Shown: positions 40,639 through 50,966 of the stretch, in pieces
Position numbering within the stretch: the stretch's first letter is position 1
Layout of the letters: each line of letters starts with the position of its first letter
Assembly (NCBI GenBank): GCA_004153385.1
Contig: SDAL01000002.1
Location: 496,001-560,000, forward strand
Direction of reading: 5' to 3'
Source: Paracoccaceae bacterium
GTDB lineage: Bacteria > Pseudomonadota > Alphaproteobacteria > Rhodobacterales > Rhodobacteraceae
DNA: 64,000 bases
Notes under the pieces: model-generated
What the model saw: only the letters and a program-made list of their open reading frames with translations
What the model was told of the DNA's origin: nothing
Database searches by the model: none
Made by a program: the position numbers and the translations under genes

Positions 40639-41802
40639 TCAGCTGTATTCGTCCAGAAAACCGTTCGGCAAAAGCAGGTTATGACGCCCCAGAGCGTGCA
40701 CGTTTTTCTCGCCGCACAGCGCCATTGTCACATCCAGTTCCTTGCGGATGACCTCGAGTGCGGCACTCACGCCTTTTTCACCCATAGCGCCCAAGCCGTG
40801 GATGAAAGCCCGTCCTATAAAGGTCGAATCCGCGCCGAGCGCCAGCGCCTTGAGCACATCCTGACCGGAGCGGATACCGCTATCCATGTAGATTTCCATA
40901 TCGTCGCCCACCGCCCGCCGGATGCGCGGCAACATGCGAATGGCGCTGAGTGCACCGTCCAGCTGGCGCCCGCCGTGGTTGGACACCACAATCGCATCGG
41001 CCCCGAAATCCTTTGCGATCAGTGCGTCCTCCTCGTCCAGAATACCTTTCAGGATCATCTTTCCGCCCCATTGGTCGCGGATACGCGCGATCTTGGACCA
41101 GTCGAGTTTCAGATCGAACTGTTCGGCGGTCCAGCTGCCAAGGCTGGAGGCATCGGTGACGCCCTTGGCATGGCCCACGATATTGCCGAAAAACCGCCGT
41201 TTGGTTTGCAGCATCTCAAGGCCCCACTGCCATTTCGTGGCCAGATCCAGCAGCACGGGCAGGGTCAGTTTCGGTGGCGCCGAAAGCCCGTTTTTCAGGT
41301 CCTTGTGGCGCTGGCCCAGAATTTGCAGATCCAGCGTCAGAACCAGCGTGGTACAGCCGGCTTTCTTGGCGCGCTCCAGCGTGGCGTCCACGAAATCCTG
41401 ATCCTTCATCACATAAAGCTGGAACCAGAACGGTGCGGGGGAATGGGCTGCGACGTCCTCGATGGAGCAGATCGACATGGTCGACAGGGTAAAGGGCACA
41501 CCGGCCTTGGCGGCAGCGCGCGCCGCCTTGATCTCGCCATCGGCGCGCTGCATTCCCGTGAGGCCGACGGGGGCCAGCGCCACCGGCATGGCCACATCCT
41601 CGCCCATCATCGTGGTCGCGGTTGATCGCCCTTCCATATCCACGGCCACTTTCTGGCGCAGACGGATTTTCTCGAAATCGGTCGTGTTCTCGCGGAACGT
41701 CTGCTCGGTATACGAGCCGCTTTCGGCATAGTCGTAGAACATTTTCGGAGTGCGCCGTTTGTGCAGACGTTTGAGGTCGTCGATACAAGTGATCACGGGC
41801 AT
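40639..41802 (-). CDS. lldD: FMN-dependent alpha-hydroxy-acid (L-lactate) dehydrogenase
   Basis: The 387-residue TIM-barrel flavoprotein has the catalytic His and Arg in VVSNHGGRQLDGA, PVALAPVGLTGMQRADGE near residue 75, and FMN-binding MDSGIRSGQDVLKALALGAD. It oxidises L-lactate to pyruvate and passes electrons to quinone; other 2-hydroxy acids such as glycolate or mandelate are possible. GGAG precedes the ATG by 7 bases. It stands alone. Confidence 0.85.
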   Translation of the reverse strand: MPVITCIDDLKRLHKRRTPKMFYDYAESGSYTEQTFRENTTDFEKIRLRQKVAVDMEGRSTATTMMGEDVAMPVALAPVGLTGMQRADGEIKAARAAAKAGVPFTLSTMSICSIEDVAAHSPAPFWFQLYVMKDQDFVDATLERAKKAGCTTLVLTLDLQILGQRHKDLKNGLSAPPKLTLPVLLDLATKWQWGLEMLQTKRRFFGNIVGHAKGVTDASSLGSWTAEQFDLKLDWSKIARIRDQWGGKMILKGILDEEDALIAKDFGADAIVVSNHGGRQLDGALSAIRMLPRIRRAVGDDMEIYMDSGIRSGQDVLKALALGADSTFIGRAFIHGLGAMGEKGVSAALEVIRKELDVTMALCGEKNVHALGRHNLLLPNGFLDEYS

Positions 41803-42029
41803 TTGGGATCTCCGGACTATGGTGACAGGGGCGGGCTGAGTCTTTCCAATTTCAGCTTGTAGGACAACTTAGCGATTATCCAGCCAGATTAAAGCCCTGT
41901 CTTTTTAAAGGCCCGTCCTTGCGGGCGAAGGTCCTTTGAAAGCCGTTGTTTATCGATCCGACGCGTTCAGCGCCCGAAAGGGGGAGCGTGTCAGTGGTAT
42001 CAGGATCACTGGCCCGAGACGGCGCCCTT

Positions 42030-42057
42030 CCGGCGCGCGCGATGTGACGCGCGCCGG
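42030..42057. terminator. 10-bp hairpin downstream of trpA
   Basis: CCGGCGCGCG and CGCGCGCCGG frame an 8-base loop, 13 bases past the trpA stop. No T run follows, so the role is by position only. Confidence 0.5.
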
Positions 42058-42069
42058 TAGATCCGTGCA

Positions 42070-42861
42070 TCAGGCCGAATGCGCGCCTTCGGCCAATGAT
42101 GCGACAAATTTCAGGATATCTGCGACCGGTTTTCCTTCAGCGATCTGCTTGACGATGGCAGAGCCTACAACACAGCCATCCGCGGTCCCTGCGATCGTCG
42201 CGGCGGCCTCTGGCGTGGTGATGCCAAAGCCCACGATCACCGGCAGATCGGTGGCGGCCTTGATGCGTGCCACCTCGGGGCCGACATCATTGGCCTGCGC
42301 GGCCTGCGAACCGGTGATCCCTGTGACAGAGACGTAATAGACAAAGCCCGATGTGTTCTCGAGCACTTTGGGCAAGCGTTTTGCATCGGTGGTGGGGGTG
42401 GCCAGACGGATGAAATTCAGACCCGCTTGCTGTGCTGGCAGGCACAGCTCCACATCTTCTTCCGGCGGCAGATCCACCACGATCAGCCCGTCGATGCCCG
42501 CCGCCTTCGCATCTTGCAGAAATTGCGGCACTCCGTGGGAATAGATCGGGTTGTAATAGCCCATCATCACAATCGGTGTCGTCGTGTCGGTTTCGCGGAA
42601 AGCCCGTGCCATATCGAGCGTTTTATTCAGTGTCATCCCGCCATCGAGCGCCCGCTGGCCTGCAAGCTGGATCGTGGAGCCGTCGGCCATCGGATCGGTG
42701 AACGGCATTCCCAACTCGATCACATCCACACCTGCCTCGGGCAGCCCCTTCATCACCGCAAGCGAGCGTTCCACATCAGGATCGCCACCCATGATATAGG
42801 CGACGAAGGCCTTGCGGTTCTCAGCTTTGAGTGCGGCGAATTTGGCGTCAATTCTGGTCAT
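42070..42861 (-). CDS. trpA: Tryptophan synthase alpha subunit
   Basis: The 263-residue TIM barrel has the catalytic Glu in [15 protein letters not shown] and the Asp in [10 protein letters not shown], with [10 protein letters not shown] and [13 protein letters not shown] for phosphate binding. It cleaves indole-glycerol phosphate to indole for TrpB. GGGAGG precedes the ATG at 42861. trpB is not adjacent, since ychF lies divergent upstream, so trpA stands apart here. Confidence 0.96.
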   Translation of the reverse strand: MTRIDAKFAALKAENRKAFVAYIMGGDPDVERSLAVMKGLPEAGVDVIELGMPFTDPMADGSTIQLAGQRALDGGMTLNKTLDMARAFRETDTTTPIVMMGYYNPIYSHGVPQFLQDAKAAGIDGLIVVDLPPEEDVELCLPAQQAGLNFIRLATPTTDAKRLPKVLENTSGFVYYVSVTGITGSQAAQANDVGPEVARIKAATDLPVIVGFGITTPEAAATIAGTADGCVVGSAIVKQIAEGKPVADILKFVASLAEGAHSA

Positions 42862-43028
42862 CTCGGGCCTCCCTTGGCAGTCGGTCCCTTTTGGCCCATG
42901 GCTGCGGGCTTGTCCAGAAGGGGCGCGCATTCGCCCCGATCCGGCAGAGTTTGACCAAAGGCGGCTGGCAGTGCTTGCTTAACAACCCGCGCGTGCCTAA
43001 GAAGCGGCAAAGCTTTCAGGAGGGCGAC

Positions 43029-44126
43029 ATGGGCTTCAAGATGGGTATCGTAGGGCTGCCGAACGTAGGCAAGTCGACCCTGTTTAACGCATTGACCAAA
43101 ACCGCAGCAGCGCAGGCGGCCAATTTCCCGTTCTGCACGATCGAGCCGAACGTGGGCGAGGTCGCTGTGCCGGATGCGCGGCTGGAACAGCTGGCCGCGA
43201 TTGCGGGTTCCAAGGAGATCATCCCCACGCGTATGACATTTGTCGATATCGCGGGGCTGGTCAAAGGCGCATCCAAAGGCGAAGGGCTTGGTAACCAGTT
43301 TCTTGCCAATATCCGTGAAACCGACGCAATTGCACAGGTTTTGCGGTGCTTTGAGGACGACGACGTGACGCATGTCGACGGGCGTATCGATCCGGTGGCA
43401 GATGCCGAAACGATCGAGACCGAGTTGATGATCGCGGATCTGGAGTCGATCGAAAAGCGCATGGCCAACCTTGTGCGTAAAATCCGCGGTGGCGATAAAG
43501 AGGCCAAAGAGCAGGAAAGACTGCTGTTGGCTGCAAAAGAAGTGCTGGAAGCGGGACGGCCTGCGCGCACAGTCGAGGTGTCGGACGAGGATGCCAAGGC
43601 GTGGCGTATGCTGCAGCTTTTGACGGCGAAACCGATCCTTTATGTGTGCAATGTCGAAGAAAGTTCGGCGGCCACCGGTAACTCACTTTCTGCCAAAGTG
43701 GCACAGATGGCCGCGGCCCAAGGCGCAGGGACGGTCGTGATTTCTGCCAAGATCGAGGAAGAGATCAGCCAGCTGGACCAGGAGGAAGCAGAAATGTTTC
43801 TGGGCGAGATGGGGCTGGACGAGGCGGGCCTCGACCGGTTGATCCGCGCCGGATACGAGTTGTTGGGCCTTGAGACCTATTTCACCGTCGGCCCGAAAGA
43901 GGCCCGCGCCTGGACGATTCCCAATGGCACCCTTGCGCCTGCGGCCGCGGGCGTCATCCACGGCGATTTCGAGCGCGGCTTCATCCGTGCCGAAACGGTG
44001 GCATTTGCCGATTACGTGGCGTGCAACGGCGAGGCTGGTGCCAAAGAGGCAGGCAAGTTCCGCGTCGAGGGCAAGACCTATCAGGTGAAAGACGGCGACG
44101 TTTTGCACTTCCTGTTCAACGCCTGA
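43029..44126 (+). CDS. ychF: Redox-regulated ATPase YchF (OBG family)
   Basis: The 365-residue P-loop protein has GLPNVGKST (G1), the NFPFCTIEPN region, DIAGLVKGASKGEGLG (G3), and NVEES in place of the NKxD GTP motif, as in YchF, followed by the TGS domain (YFTVGPKEARAWTIPNG). YchF binds ATP rather than GTP and takes part in ribosome and stress functions. AGGAGG precedes the ATG at 43029. Confidence 0.96.
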   Translation: MGFKMGIVGLPNVGKSTLFNALTKTAAAQAANFPFCTIEPNVGEVAVPDARLEQLAAIAGSKEIIPTRMTFVDIAGLVKGASKGEGLGNQFLANIRETDAIAQVLRCFEDDDVTHVDGRIDPVADAETIETELMIADLESIEKRMANLVRKIRGGDKEAKEQERLLLAAKEVLEAGRPARTVEVSDEDAKAWRMLQLLTAKPILYVCNVEESSAATGNSLSAKVAQMAAAQGAGTVVISAKIEEEISQLDQEEAEMFLGEMGLDEAGLDRLIRAGYELLGLETYFTVGPKEARAWTIPNGTLAPAAAGVIHGDFERGFIRAETVAFADYVACNGEAGAKEAGKFRVEGKTYQVKDGDVLHFLFNA

Positions 44127-44175
44127 CCCACAGGCCGAAGCGGCCAGCCGTGAGTTTTAACGCGGTTCACAAAAG

Positions 44176-44204
44176 ACGCCCCGCCAGCCAGCGGGGCGTT
44201 TTTT
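44176..44204 (+). terminator. Terminator of ychF
   Basis: ACGCCCCGC, a six-base loop, GCGGGGCGT and a T run. Confidence 0.93.
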
Positions 44205-44803
44205 GCATTTGTAGGCAAGGCCATATGATCACGCGGTCGATGGGACGCAGTGTGCTGGGTCGGGTTGGACATGATGGTCGATTGATACAAAGCTACGGCC
44301 GGATCCGCCCTGCTCACCGAACGACTTTCAAAGACAACCTCCGGCCGCTGGGCATGTAGCGCGCCGGGCTTGGGATGGTGCCGAATAGATATCTGGCTGT
44401 GCAGTTTAACCGCGTTGGCGGCCAACGGTACGGCTGCATCCGACCGCGCGGGTGCGATGCTGGAGCAGGGGGCCACATCATGGCGCGCAATCTCAGGGGA
44501 GGGGCGGTGTCACGCAGGGCTGGGAAATGTGAGATGGTGGCCGCCGCGCCGGAGGGTCCCCGCGCCGAAAAAAGGATGCGGGCGGAAGATCGCGATGTTT
44601 GATCGAATTCACGGTCCCTCCGGTGCGCTTGGTGGTGGAGCGTGGTCTGCGTTAGGAGACGTCCACCGGAGTGTTCGGAAAACGGCGATGGTGAGGATGC
44701 CGTGGCTCAGGCCCCACCCGGTGCGTGGGCTGCGGCGTCTTGAAACCAATGATCTGCTGTGAGGGCGGGCTGATCGGCCCGCCACCGGTTGCACTTGGTT
44801 TGG
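44205..44803. other. Gene-free stretch of about 0.6 kb
   Basis: Short open frames such as 44370-44762 have no recognisable product. A hairpin GGCGGGC/GCCCGCC at 44764-44783 stands past the stop of the emrA-like gene and probably ends that operon. Confidence 0.5.
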
Positions 44804-45841
44804 TTATTGCGCATCGCGTGGCACATCGACCACGACCGACAGGCCCGGCACGAGTTTATCCGCATCGGCCTGATCGGGATCGATCGTGATACGCACCGGC
44901 ACCCGCTGGGCGATCTTGGTAAAGTTGCCGGTGGCGTTAGAGCTGGAGATCACCGAGAATTCGGAGCCTGTCGCGGGCGAGAAGTTCTCCAGCTTGCCGG
45001 TAAAGCTCTGCCCGCCAAGCGCATCCACGCTGAAGCTGACCGGCTGACCGATATCCATTCCGCGCAGCTTTGTTTCCTTGAAATTCGCAATCACCCAGAC
45101 CTCGTTGGCCACCTCGCTTACCAAGGTTGTGCCAGCGCCCACATATTGCCCGCCACGCACCCCGATCTGGCCCAGCCGCCCGTCAATGGGGGCCCGTACG
45201 ACCGTGTGCTCAAGGTCAATCTCCGCAAGGCTCAACGCGGCCTTGGCGCTTTCGACATCCGCACGCAGGGTCTGGGCATTCATCTGCGTGGATTTGACGT
45301 TTTCTTCGGCCACATGCCGTGCGGCAGTGGCCTCCGACAGGGTCGCTTGGGCCTGTTGCAAGGACAGTTGCGCATCATCGGCATCGCTTTGCGATAGATA
45401 GCTTTTGTCTTGTAGCTGCGAGGCGCGCGCCCATGTTTTCTCGGCTGTGGCGAGGCCTGCCTTGGCGGCCTCCTCCGAGGCTTCGCGCGATTGCACGGTG
45501 GCTTCGGCGGAACGGATATCCTGGGCGTTGTTGTCAAGCGCGGCTTGCGCTGAATCCAGCGCTGCCTGCGCCTGTGCAACCGCCTGCACAAACTGCCGGT
45601 CGTCGATGCGTGCGATTACGTCATCTTTCTTGACGGTTTGGAAATCCTGTACCGGCACCTCGGTGATATAGCCGGACAGCTGGGGCGAGATCTGGGTCAA
45701 CCGGCCCCGGATATAGGCATCGTTGGTGCGCGCGATGGAGCTTTGGAATGGCGGGATCTGCCATGCGTATAGCACGAAACAAAGACCAGCGAACCCGATG
45801 ACAAGGGCGACAATAGACGGCATGAAACGTTTCAATGACAT
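44804..45841 (-). CDS. HlyD/EmrA-type membrane fusion protein
   Basis: The 345-residue periplasmic adaptor has one N-terminal membrane helix, a lipoyl/barrel region (SGYITEVPVQDFQTVKKDDVIARID), a long Ala/Gln-rich coiled coil (residues ~85-210) and a beta-barrel part (TVVRAPIDGRLGQIGVRGGQYV). It links the EmrB-like pump encoded 9 bases upstream to an outer-membrane channel. Confidence 0.9.
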   Translation of the reverse strand: MSLKRFMPSIVALVIGFAGLCFVLYAWQIPPFQSSIARTNDAYIRGRLTQISPQLSGYITEVPVQDFQTVKKDDVIARIDDRQFVQAVAQAQAALDSAQAALDNNAQDIRSAEATVQSREASEEAAKAGLATAEKTWARASQLQDKSYLSQSDADDAQLSLQQAQATLSEATAARHVAEENVKSTQMNAQTLRADVESAKAALSLAEIDLEHTVVRAPIDGRLGQIGVRGGQYVGAGTTLVSEVANEVWVIANFKETKLRGMDIGQPVSFSVDALGGQSFTGKLENFSPATGSEFSVISSSNATGNFTKIAQRVPVRITIDPDQADADKLVPGLSVVVDVPRDAQ

Positions 45842-45850
45842 AGCGGACCT

Positions 45851-47503
45851 TCAGGCGGTTTGTGACTGGAGGCGCTCTTGGCGCTTCATCCAGATATAGT
45901 GGATTATAAGGCAGGTTAGGGTGAACACGCCAAGCAGGCTCAGCGCATGGAACCCGTCGGCATAGGCCAGTATCTGTGATTGGGTGCTGACGGTTTGTGA
46001 CAGCGAGGACAGCGCCTGCGCCTTGACCGTACCCGCATCGGTCGCGCCGTTGGCGAACATCGCCTGTAGCGTTTTGATCTGCTCGATCACGGCAGGGTTG
46101 GATGCGGCAAGTTCTTCATTGATCAGCTGGGTGTGGAAGGTGGTGCGGATCTGGACTGTGGTCAGCAAGATGCCCGACCCCAAGACCGCGCCAAGGCTCT
46201 GGCTGGCCAGAAACACCGCGATGAAGCTAAGCAGATAGGTCGGACTGCGACGAAAGGCCGAAAACACCCCGTTGGCCATCGCGGTTGCCAGAAACATAGT
46301 GCTGCCGAACCCGATCATCGCTTGGCTGAGGTAGAACTGTTCGGGGCCGTAAAGGGGGGTGACCTGCGTGTCCATCCACAGCCCTGTGGTGATCAGCGCA
46401 AGCGCTATGGCATGCATTTCCGGCATCCGTTCAAGCTTGAACGTCATGGCGCAGAATATCCCGCCTGCCAACGTGGCCACAGCGATGATTGCAAACAGAA
46501 CCTGCTGTTGTTCGGGCCCGTAGTTCAGAACCTGCAACAAACGGCGCAGCCCGACGGTTTGTTCGCTCAGCAGCAGCCGGGCCAGAAACATCGCCGCACC
46601 CAGCCGCAGGATGGGCGGTGTAATCAACCAGCGCAAATCGATCAGCGGGCGCTCGCGCTGCAATTCTATGGCGGCAAATAGCGACAGGCAAACGACGGCC
46701 CCCGCAGCCAGAAACCCCAGCCATTGGGTGTCTGTCCACCAAAGCGTCGTGCCCCATGTGAACAGCACGCTGATCATGGCGAAACCGCAGGCAAGCAATG
46801 TAAATGTCAGCACATCGGTGACGGCGATCACAGGCACACGCGGCATCGGGGTCAGCGGAATGAACGAAATCATCGCAACCGCCATCAGCGACAGACCGAA
46901 CTGCAGTATGCGGATCGTGATCCAGCCGAACTGGTCGTAAAGGGGGGCCGAAATCGCCCCGGCAAGCGGTGTGCCCACCAAGATAAAGGCCATGACAATC
47001 GGTAGGCCCACCGTCATCTTTTTCTGGATGGGCAGAACCTCGAGCATATAAAGCACCGCAACCGACGCCAGCGGCGCGGCCGCACATCCCGACAGGAACT
47101 CTACCGCTACGGCGCTGTGGAAGCTGTTGATCCAGAGCGTGGCGAAATTGACGAGCGCAAAAAGGGCGACGCTGGCGATGGCGAAATTACGTAACCCCAC
47201 CTGAGTGCGGATTTTCACCAACAACAGGCTGAGCGATGCGCGCGGCGCCATATAGGCCGCGGTCAGCCAAAGGGACTCGGTCTGGCTTGCGCCGATATCA
47301 CCGGCCACGCGTTGGGCGTTGAATGTGACAAACCCCTGCGACAGCGACATCGCGAGCGCCACAGTGCACGACGCCACAACATAGGCCGCAACATGATGTT
47401 TGGGCTTGGGCACAAACGGTGGCGGCGATGGCGGGTCTTTGGGGGAAGGGTCCTTGGGATTAGGATTCACACCCGGAATATGAAGATGCGATGTATCAGC
47501 CAT
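45851..47503 (-). CDS. MFS (DHA2, EmrB-type) efflux transporter
   Basis: The 550-residue protein has 14 predicted membrane segments after a ~35-residue Pro-rich cytoplasmic N-terminus, with SLWLTAAYMAPRASLSLLL and a late periplasmic loop with IRTTFHTQLINEELAASNP. It works with the adaptor encoded downstream. ATG 47503 overlaps the marR stop by eight bases; an earlier TTG is less likely. Confidence 0.9.
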   Translation of the reverse strand: MADTSHLHIPGVNPNPKDPSPKDPPSPPPFVPKPKHHVAAYVVASCTVALAMSLSQGFVTFNAQRVAGDIGASQTESLWLTAAYMAPRASLSLLLVKIRTQVGLRNFAIASVALFALVNFATLWINSFHSAVAVEFLSGCAAAPLASVAVLYMLEVLPIQKKMTVGLPIVMAFILVGTPLAGAISAPLYDQFGWITIRILQFGLSLMAVAMISFIPLTPMPRVPVIAVTDVLTFTLLACGFAMISVLFTWGTTLWWTDTQWLGFLAAGAVVCLSLFAAIELQRERPLIDLRWLITPPILRLGAAMFLARLLLSEQTVGLRRLLQVLNYGPEQQQVLFAIIAVATLAGGIFCAMTFKLERMPEMHAIALALITTGLWMDTQVTPLYGPEQFYLSQAMIGFGSTMFLATAMANGVFSAFRRSPTYLLSFIAVFLASQSLGAVLGSGILLTTVQIRTTFHTQLINEELAASNPAVIEQIKTLQAMFANGATDAGTVKAQALSSLSQTVSTQSQILAYADGFHALSLLGVFTLTCLIIHYIWMKRQERLQSQTA

Positions 47504-47939
47504 TCTTTTCAATATCGTCCAGGTTCAGGTGCAGGCGCTGCAAAAACGTGTTGAACTGATCCAGTTCCTCGTTTTGCAGGCTGTGAAACAGATCGTGGCG
47601 CAGATCAGCTGAAAAGGTCACGATCTCTTCGGCTTTCTGTTTCGACATCTCGGTCAGGAAAACCCGCCGGATCCGGCGGTCATCGGCCTGTGCGCGACGT
47701 TCGATAAAGCCCGTCTTCTCCAACCCGTCCAGCGCGCGATTGAGGGTGGGAGTTTCTATATGCAGGATCTCGGCCAGCTCGGTCTGGCTTTTACCTTCAT
47801 TGCGCGCGACCATCAGCAAAGCCTGCGCGCGGGAAAATGTCAGCCCCAGCGCACTTGCACGTGCGTCAAAGGCCTTGCGCAACCGCCGGTTGAGCAAGAT
47901 GAGATTGTTCAGCACGAGGGAGTCGTCAATACGGGACAT
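47496..47939 (-). CDS. MarR family regulator of the efflux operon
   Basis: The 147-residue winged-helix protein has SRAQALLMVARNEGKSQTELAEILHIETPTLNRALDGLEK and the wing ERRAQADDRRIRRVFLTE. As first gene of marR-emrB-emrA it most likely represses its own operon and responds to a pump substrate. A perfect inverted repeat stands 27 bases upstream. Confidence 0.9.
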   Translation of the reverse strand: MSRIDDSLVLNNLILLNRRLRKAFDARASALGLTFSRAQALLMVARNEGKSQTELAEILHIETPTLNRALDGLEKTGFIERRAQADDRRIRRVFLTEMSKQKAEEIVTFSADLRHDLFHSLQNEELDQFNTFLQRLHLNLDDIEKNG

Positions 47940-47965
47940 GTGATCTCTGGGTTGCGTGTCTAATC

Positions 47966-47979
47966 ATAAGCAAGCTTAT
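47966..47979. promoter_or_regulatory. Candidate MarR operator
   Basis: ATAAGC-AA-GCTTAT, perfect, 27 bases before the marR start, in the only AT-rich stretch upstream of the operon. Confidence 0.6.
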
Positions 47980-48197
47980 AACTAGGGGCGGATATATCAA
48001 AGATCCACCTTTCTGACGTATAAAAAAATGCAGAAGGGATGTGCATTAGGTAACGCTATAAAAGTGTGGGCTACTTAATTTATCGCAAAAATGCGGCAGA
48101 TATTGGTTTGATGCGCCCGCCATGCCCCGTGGATGTGCGGCACAGATCGATCACATGCGCCGGACGCACAAGGGTCGGGCGCATGCGAAAAAAGGCG

Positions 48198-49448
48198 TTA
48201 TCTTGCTGTGGCCAGCGCCAGCCCGTCGATTACGGCGGTAAACGCATCCGAACGACGTAGGGCGGCATGTGGTGCGATGGCCTGCGCTTCTTCTTCGATC
48301 ATGTCCATCAGGCTTGATCCCCCCACCAATACCACCGCGTCCAGATCGCTTGGCGCGATACCGGCCTGTTTGAGGGTTTCGAACATCGCTATGCGCAGCG
48401 CCTCGCGATAGGGAGCCAATGCGGCGTTCAGCGCACCGCGATTGACTCGCTGTGACAGGCCGGGTTCTATAAAGCCCATGGCGATTGCAGCATCATCTGC
48501 ATGGGCATTGGCCGCGATCTTGCCACTTTCCACCGCAAACGCCAGTTCATGGCCCAGTTGCTCCTTGATGACGCGCGACAACCGCGCAAAGGGGGCCGGC
48601 GTGCTGGCATGGCGCGACATGTCGACAACCTGCCGTTCGGTTTCGGGCCCGTAGACAAAGGGGATCTTTGCCCATGTCGACAGATCCACATACAGCGCAC
48701 GCGGCACCGGCAGAAGGCCGTCCCCGAAGGCGCGCCGCAATGTGCCACCCAATCCCAGAAGCGGCATCGCCTGCGCCATCGACAGCGCATGATCGAAATC
48801 CGTCCCGCCCAGACGGATCCCGTGACTTGCCAGAATATCAAGCGGCACGGTCCGGTCGTCATGGCTGCGGTAGACAGTGAAATCCGATGTCCCGCCGCCG
48901 ATATCGACGATCAGCCCGGTCTCTGCACGCGGCTGGCCGTGCTGGCTTGCTAGGGCCGCGGCCTCCGGTTCGAGCATGAACACGACCTCTTGGAAGCCGG
49001 CCGCATGATAGCAGGCGCGCAAGTCTGCCTCGGCTTTGGCATCGCGATCGGGATCTGCGGTGTGGAATGCGACCGGACGCCCCGAGATGACACGCTTGAA
49101 CGTCATGCCGGTCTGGGCCTCGGCCGTGGTGCGCAGCCGTATCAGGAAGGCTGTGACAATATCGGCCAAGGTCCGGCGCGTTTTACCGATCAGACGTTTT
49201 TCGTGAAACAATCTTGTGCCAAGCACGCTTTTGAGCGCGCGCATATACCGGCCTTCTTCCCCGTCGATCAGCGCGCGCGCCGCATCGCGCCCGATCAGCA
49301 TTGCGGGATGGTCATCGGGGAAGAACACTGCCGTGGGCAGGGTGTCGGCATCCTGTTCGACATGCAGGCGGCGCGGCTGCCCGTTTTGCAAAATGGCAGC
49401 GGCCGAATTCGAGGTGCCGAAATCAACGGCAAGAATCGGATCGGTCAT
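48198..49448 (-). CDS. Hsp70 family chaperone (YegD-like)
   Basis: The 416-residue protein is an Hsp70 ATPase domain without the usual substrate-binding half: AVDFGTSNSAAAI (phosphate 1), VVFMLEPEAAAL (connect 1), LIVDIGGGTSDFTVY (phosphate 2), and VVLVGGSSLMDMIEE (adenosine). This matches YegD-type proteins, whose clients are unknown. The ATG at 49448 has GGAG nine bases before it. Confidence 0.88.
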   Translation of the reverse strand: MTDPILAVDFGTSNSAAAILQNGQPRRLHVEQDADTLPTAVFFPDDHPAMLIGRDAARALIDGEEGRYMRALKSVLGTRLFHEKRLIGKTRRTLADIVTAFLIRLRTTAEAQTGMTFKRVISGRPVAFHTADPDRDAKAEADLRACYHAAGFQEVVFMLEPEAAALASQHGQPRAETGLIVDIGGGTSDFTVYRSHDDRTVPLDILASHGIRLGGTDFDHALSMAQAMPLLGLGGTLRRAFGDGLLPVPRALYVDLSTWAKIPFVYGPETERQVVDMSRHASTPAPFARLSRVIKEQLGHELAFAVESGKIAANAHADDAAIAMGFIEPGLSQRVNRGALNAALAPYREALRIAMFETLKQAGIAPSDLDAVVLVGGSSLMDMIEEEAQAIAPHAALRRSDAFTAVIDGLALATAR

Positions 49449-49559
49449 GTGGGAAACTCCGGTGGCGGGACAGGGCCAAAGAGCCGAGCTACTCAATTCG
49501 GAGGCGGCCTGCAAGGCTGGTGTGACGGGCATCTCTTGGCGGTGTAGCAAGAGGGCATG

Positions 49560-49585
49560 AAAAAGGGGCCCGTGGGCCCCTTTTG
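49560..49585. terminator. Terminator of the GMC dehydrogenase operon
   Basis: AAAAGGGGCCC and GGGCCCCTTTT arms with A and T runs on both sides; it lies past the cytochrome gene stop. Confidence 0.9.
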
Positions 49586-49616
49586 GTTGTCTACATGACG
49601 TTGTGAGCGATGCGGA

Positions 49617-50954
49617 TCAGCGCAGGGCGCGCACGGCATCCGCCTTCACCGCAGGGGCATCATTGCCCCATGCGCTGCGCACAAAGCTGGCCAGAGCGGC
49701 GACTTCGTCATCGGACAAACGATCCCCAAATCCCGGCATGGCCAAGGTCATCGGACGCATCTGGGTGGAGGGCATGGACGCGCCATGCAAGATCGTGTCG
49801 ATCAGGCCCGTGGTCGCATCTGCGGTCACGGTACCGTTGCCATCAAGGGCGGGGAACACTTCGTCTGCCCCCTGACCATTCACGAAGTGGCAAGCCGCGC
49901 AGTTGTCCATGTAAAGACGTGCGCCAAGCGGCTGGTCTTGCGGGGTCAGCAGCAGCTTTTCCGTATCGGTCGGGTTCGACATGTCCAGCCGTTCGGGATA
50001 GGCCGTGACCGCCGCAGGCAATGTTGCGTCCTTCGGCGCGTCATATTCCGCGATATGCTGCAGGTATTTCACCATCGCCCCGCGGTCTTTGTCCGTGAGG
50101 TATTGCAGCGAGTCCTCGATGGCGAGCTTCATTTCGCCGGTCACGCCCGCATGTGCATTGCGGCCTGTCGCCAGAAACAGGTCCAGATCCTGCGCGCTCC
50201 AGCTGGCAAGTGACGATGATTTCGTGCGCAGATCGGGCGCAGCCCATCCGGCAATTTCGCCGCCTGTCAGGAAGCTGTCACTTTGCGCATCCGTGCCGTT
50301 CTGGGCAAATACCAGATTGCGCGGGCTGTGGCAGGCCGCACAGTGGCCCGGACCCTCGACAAGATAGGCCCCCAGATTGAGGTCTGCATCGTCGTAGCGC
50401 GGTGTGAAGCCTGCGTCCGGCAGACCCACCCATTTCCACACGCGGATGCCCCAGCGCTGGTTGAACGGGAAGGTGAGCGAGGTTTCCTCGACCTCATTTT
50501 TGACCGGCTCCAGCGTATCGTGGAAATAGGTGTAGAGGCCTTCGATATCGCGCTCCGACAGCTTGCGATAGTTGGCATAGGGCATCGCGGGATAGAGGTT
50601 GGCGCCATGCTCGTCGATACCGTCCACCAAGGCCGCACGGAACTGGTCCAACGTCCAGTCGCCGATGCCGGTTTCCTTGTCGGGGGTGATGTTGGAGGAG
50701 TAGATCGCGCCGAAGGGGCTTTCAATCGGGCGACCGCCCGCGAAGGGCACGCCGCCTTCTGCTGTGTGGCAGGCCGCACAGTCGCCTGCACGTGCGGCAT
50801 ATTCACCGGTGTCGTCATGCGCGGCGGGCAGCCAGTCCGCATTGACGGCCAGATCCTCTGCCGACGTGCGTTTTTGCGGCACAAAAATGATAGCCGCGAT
50901 GACGATGATCGCAATAATCGCGAGCCACGCCAGGATGCGTAGGAATTTAACCAT
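49617..50954 (-). CDS. Tri-heme cytochrome c subunit of a membrane-bound dehydrogenase
   Basis: The 445-residue protein has one N-terminal membrane helix (LAWLAIIAIIVIAAIIFV) and three CAACH haem-c sites (near residues 57, 207 and 355). The layout is that of the cytochrome subunit of gluconate, sorbitol and fructose dehydrogenases of the periplasm. It takes electrons from the GMC subunit encoded 12 bases upstream and hands them to ubiquinone. Confidence 0.9.
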   Translation of the reverse strand: MVKFLRILAWLAIIAIIVIAAIIFVPQKRTSAEDLAVNADWLPAAHDDTGEYAARAGDCAACHTAEGGVPFAGGRPIESPFGAIYSSNITPDKETGIGDWTLDQFRAALVDGIDEHGANLYPAMPYANYRKLSERDIEGLYTYFHDTLEPVKNEVEETSLTFPFNQRWGIRVWKWVGLPDAGFTPRYDDADLNLGAYLVEGPGHCAACHSPRNLVFAQNGTDAQSDSFLTGGEIAGWAAPDLRTKSSSLASWSAQDLDLFLATGRNAHAGVTGEMKLAIEDSLQYLTDKDRGAMVKYLQHIAEYDAPKDATLPAAVTAYPERLDMSNPTDTEKLLLTPQDQPLGARLYMDNCAACHFVNGQGADEVFPALDGNGTVTADATTGLIDTILHGASMPSTQMRPMTLAMPGFGDRLSDDEVAALASFVRSAWGNDAPAVKADAVRALR

Positions 50955-50966
50955 TTTTTATGCTCC

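Noticed and set aside
48154-48186. CATGCGCC/GGCGCATG hairpin as terminator of the Hsp70 gene
   Set aside because: On the minus strand the T run precedes the stem instead of following it.
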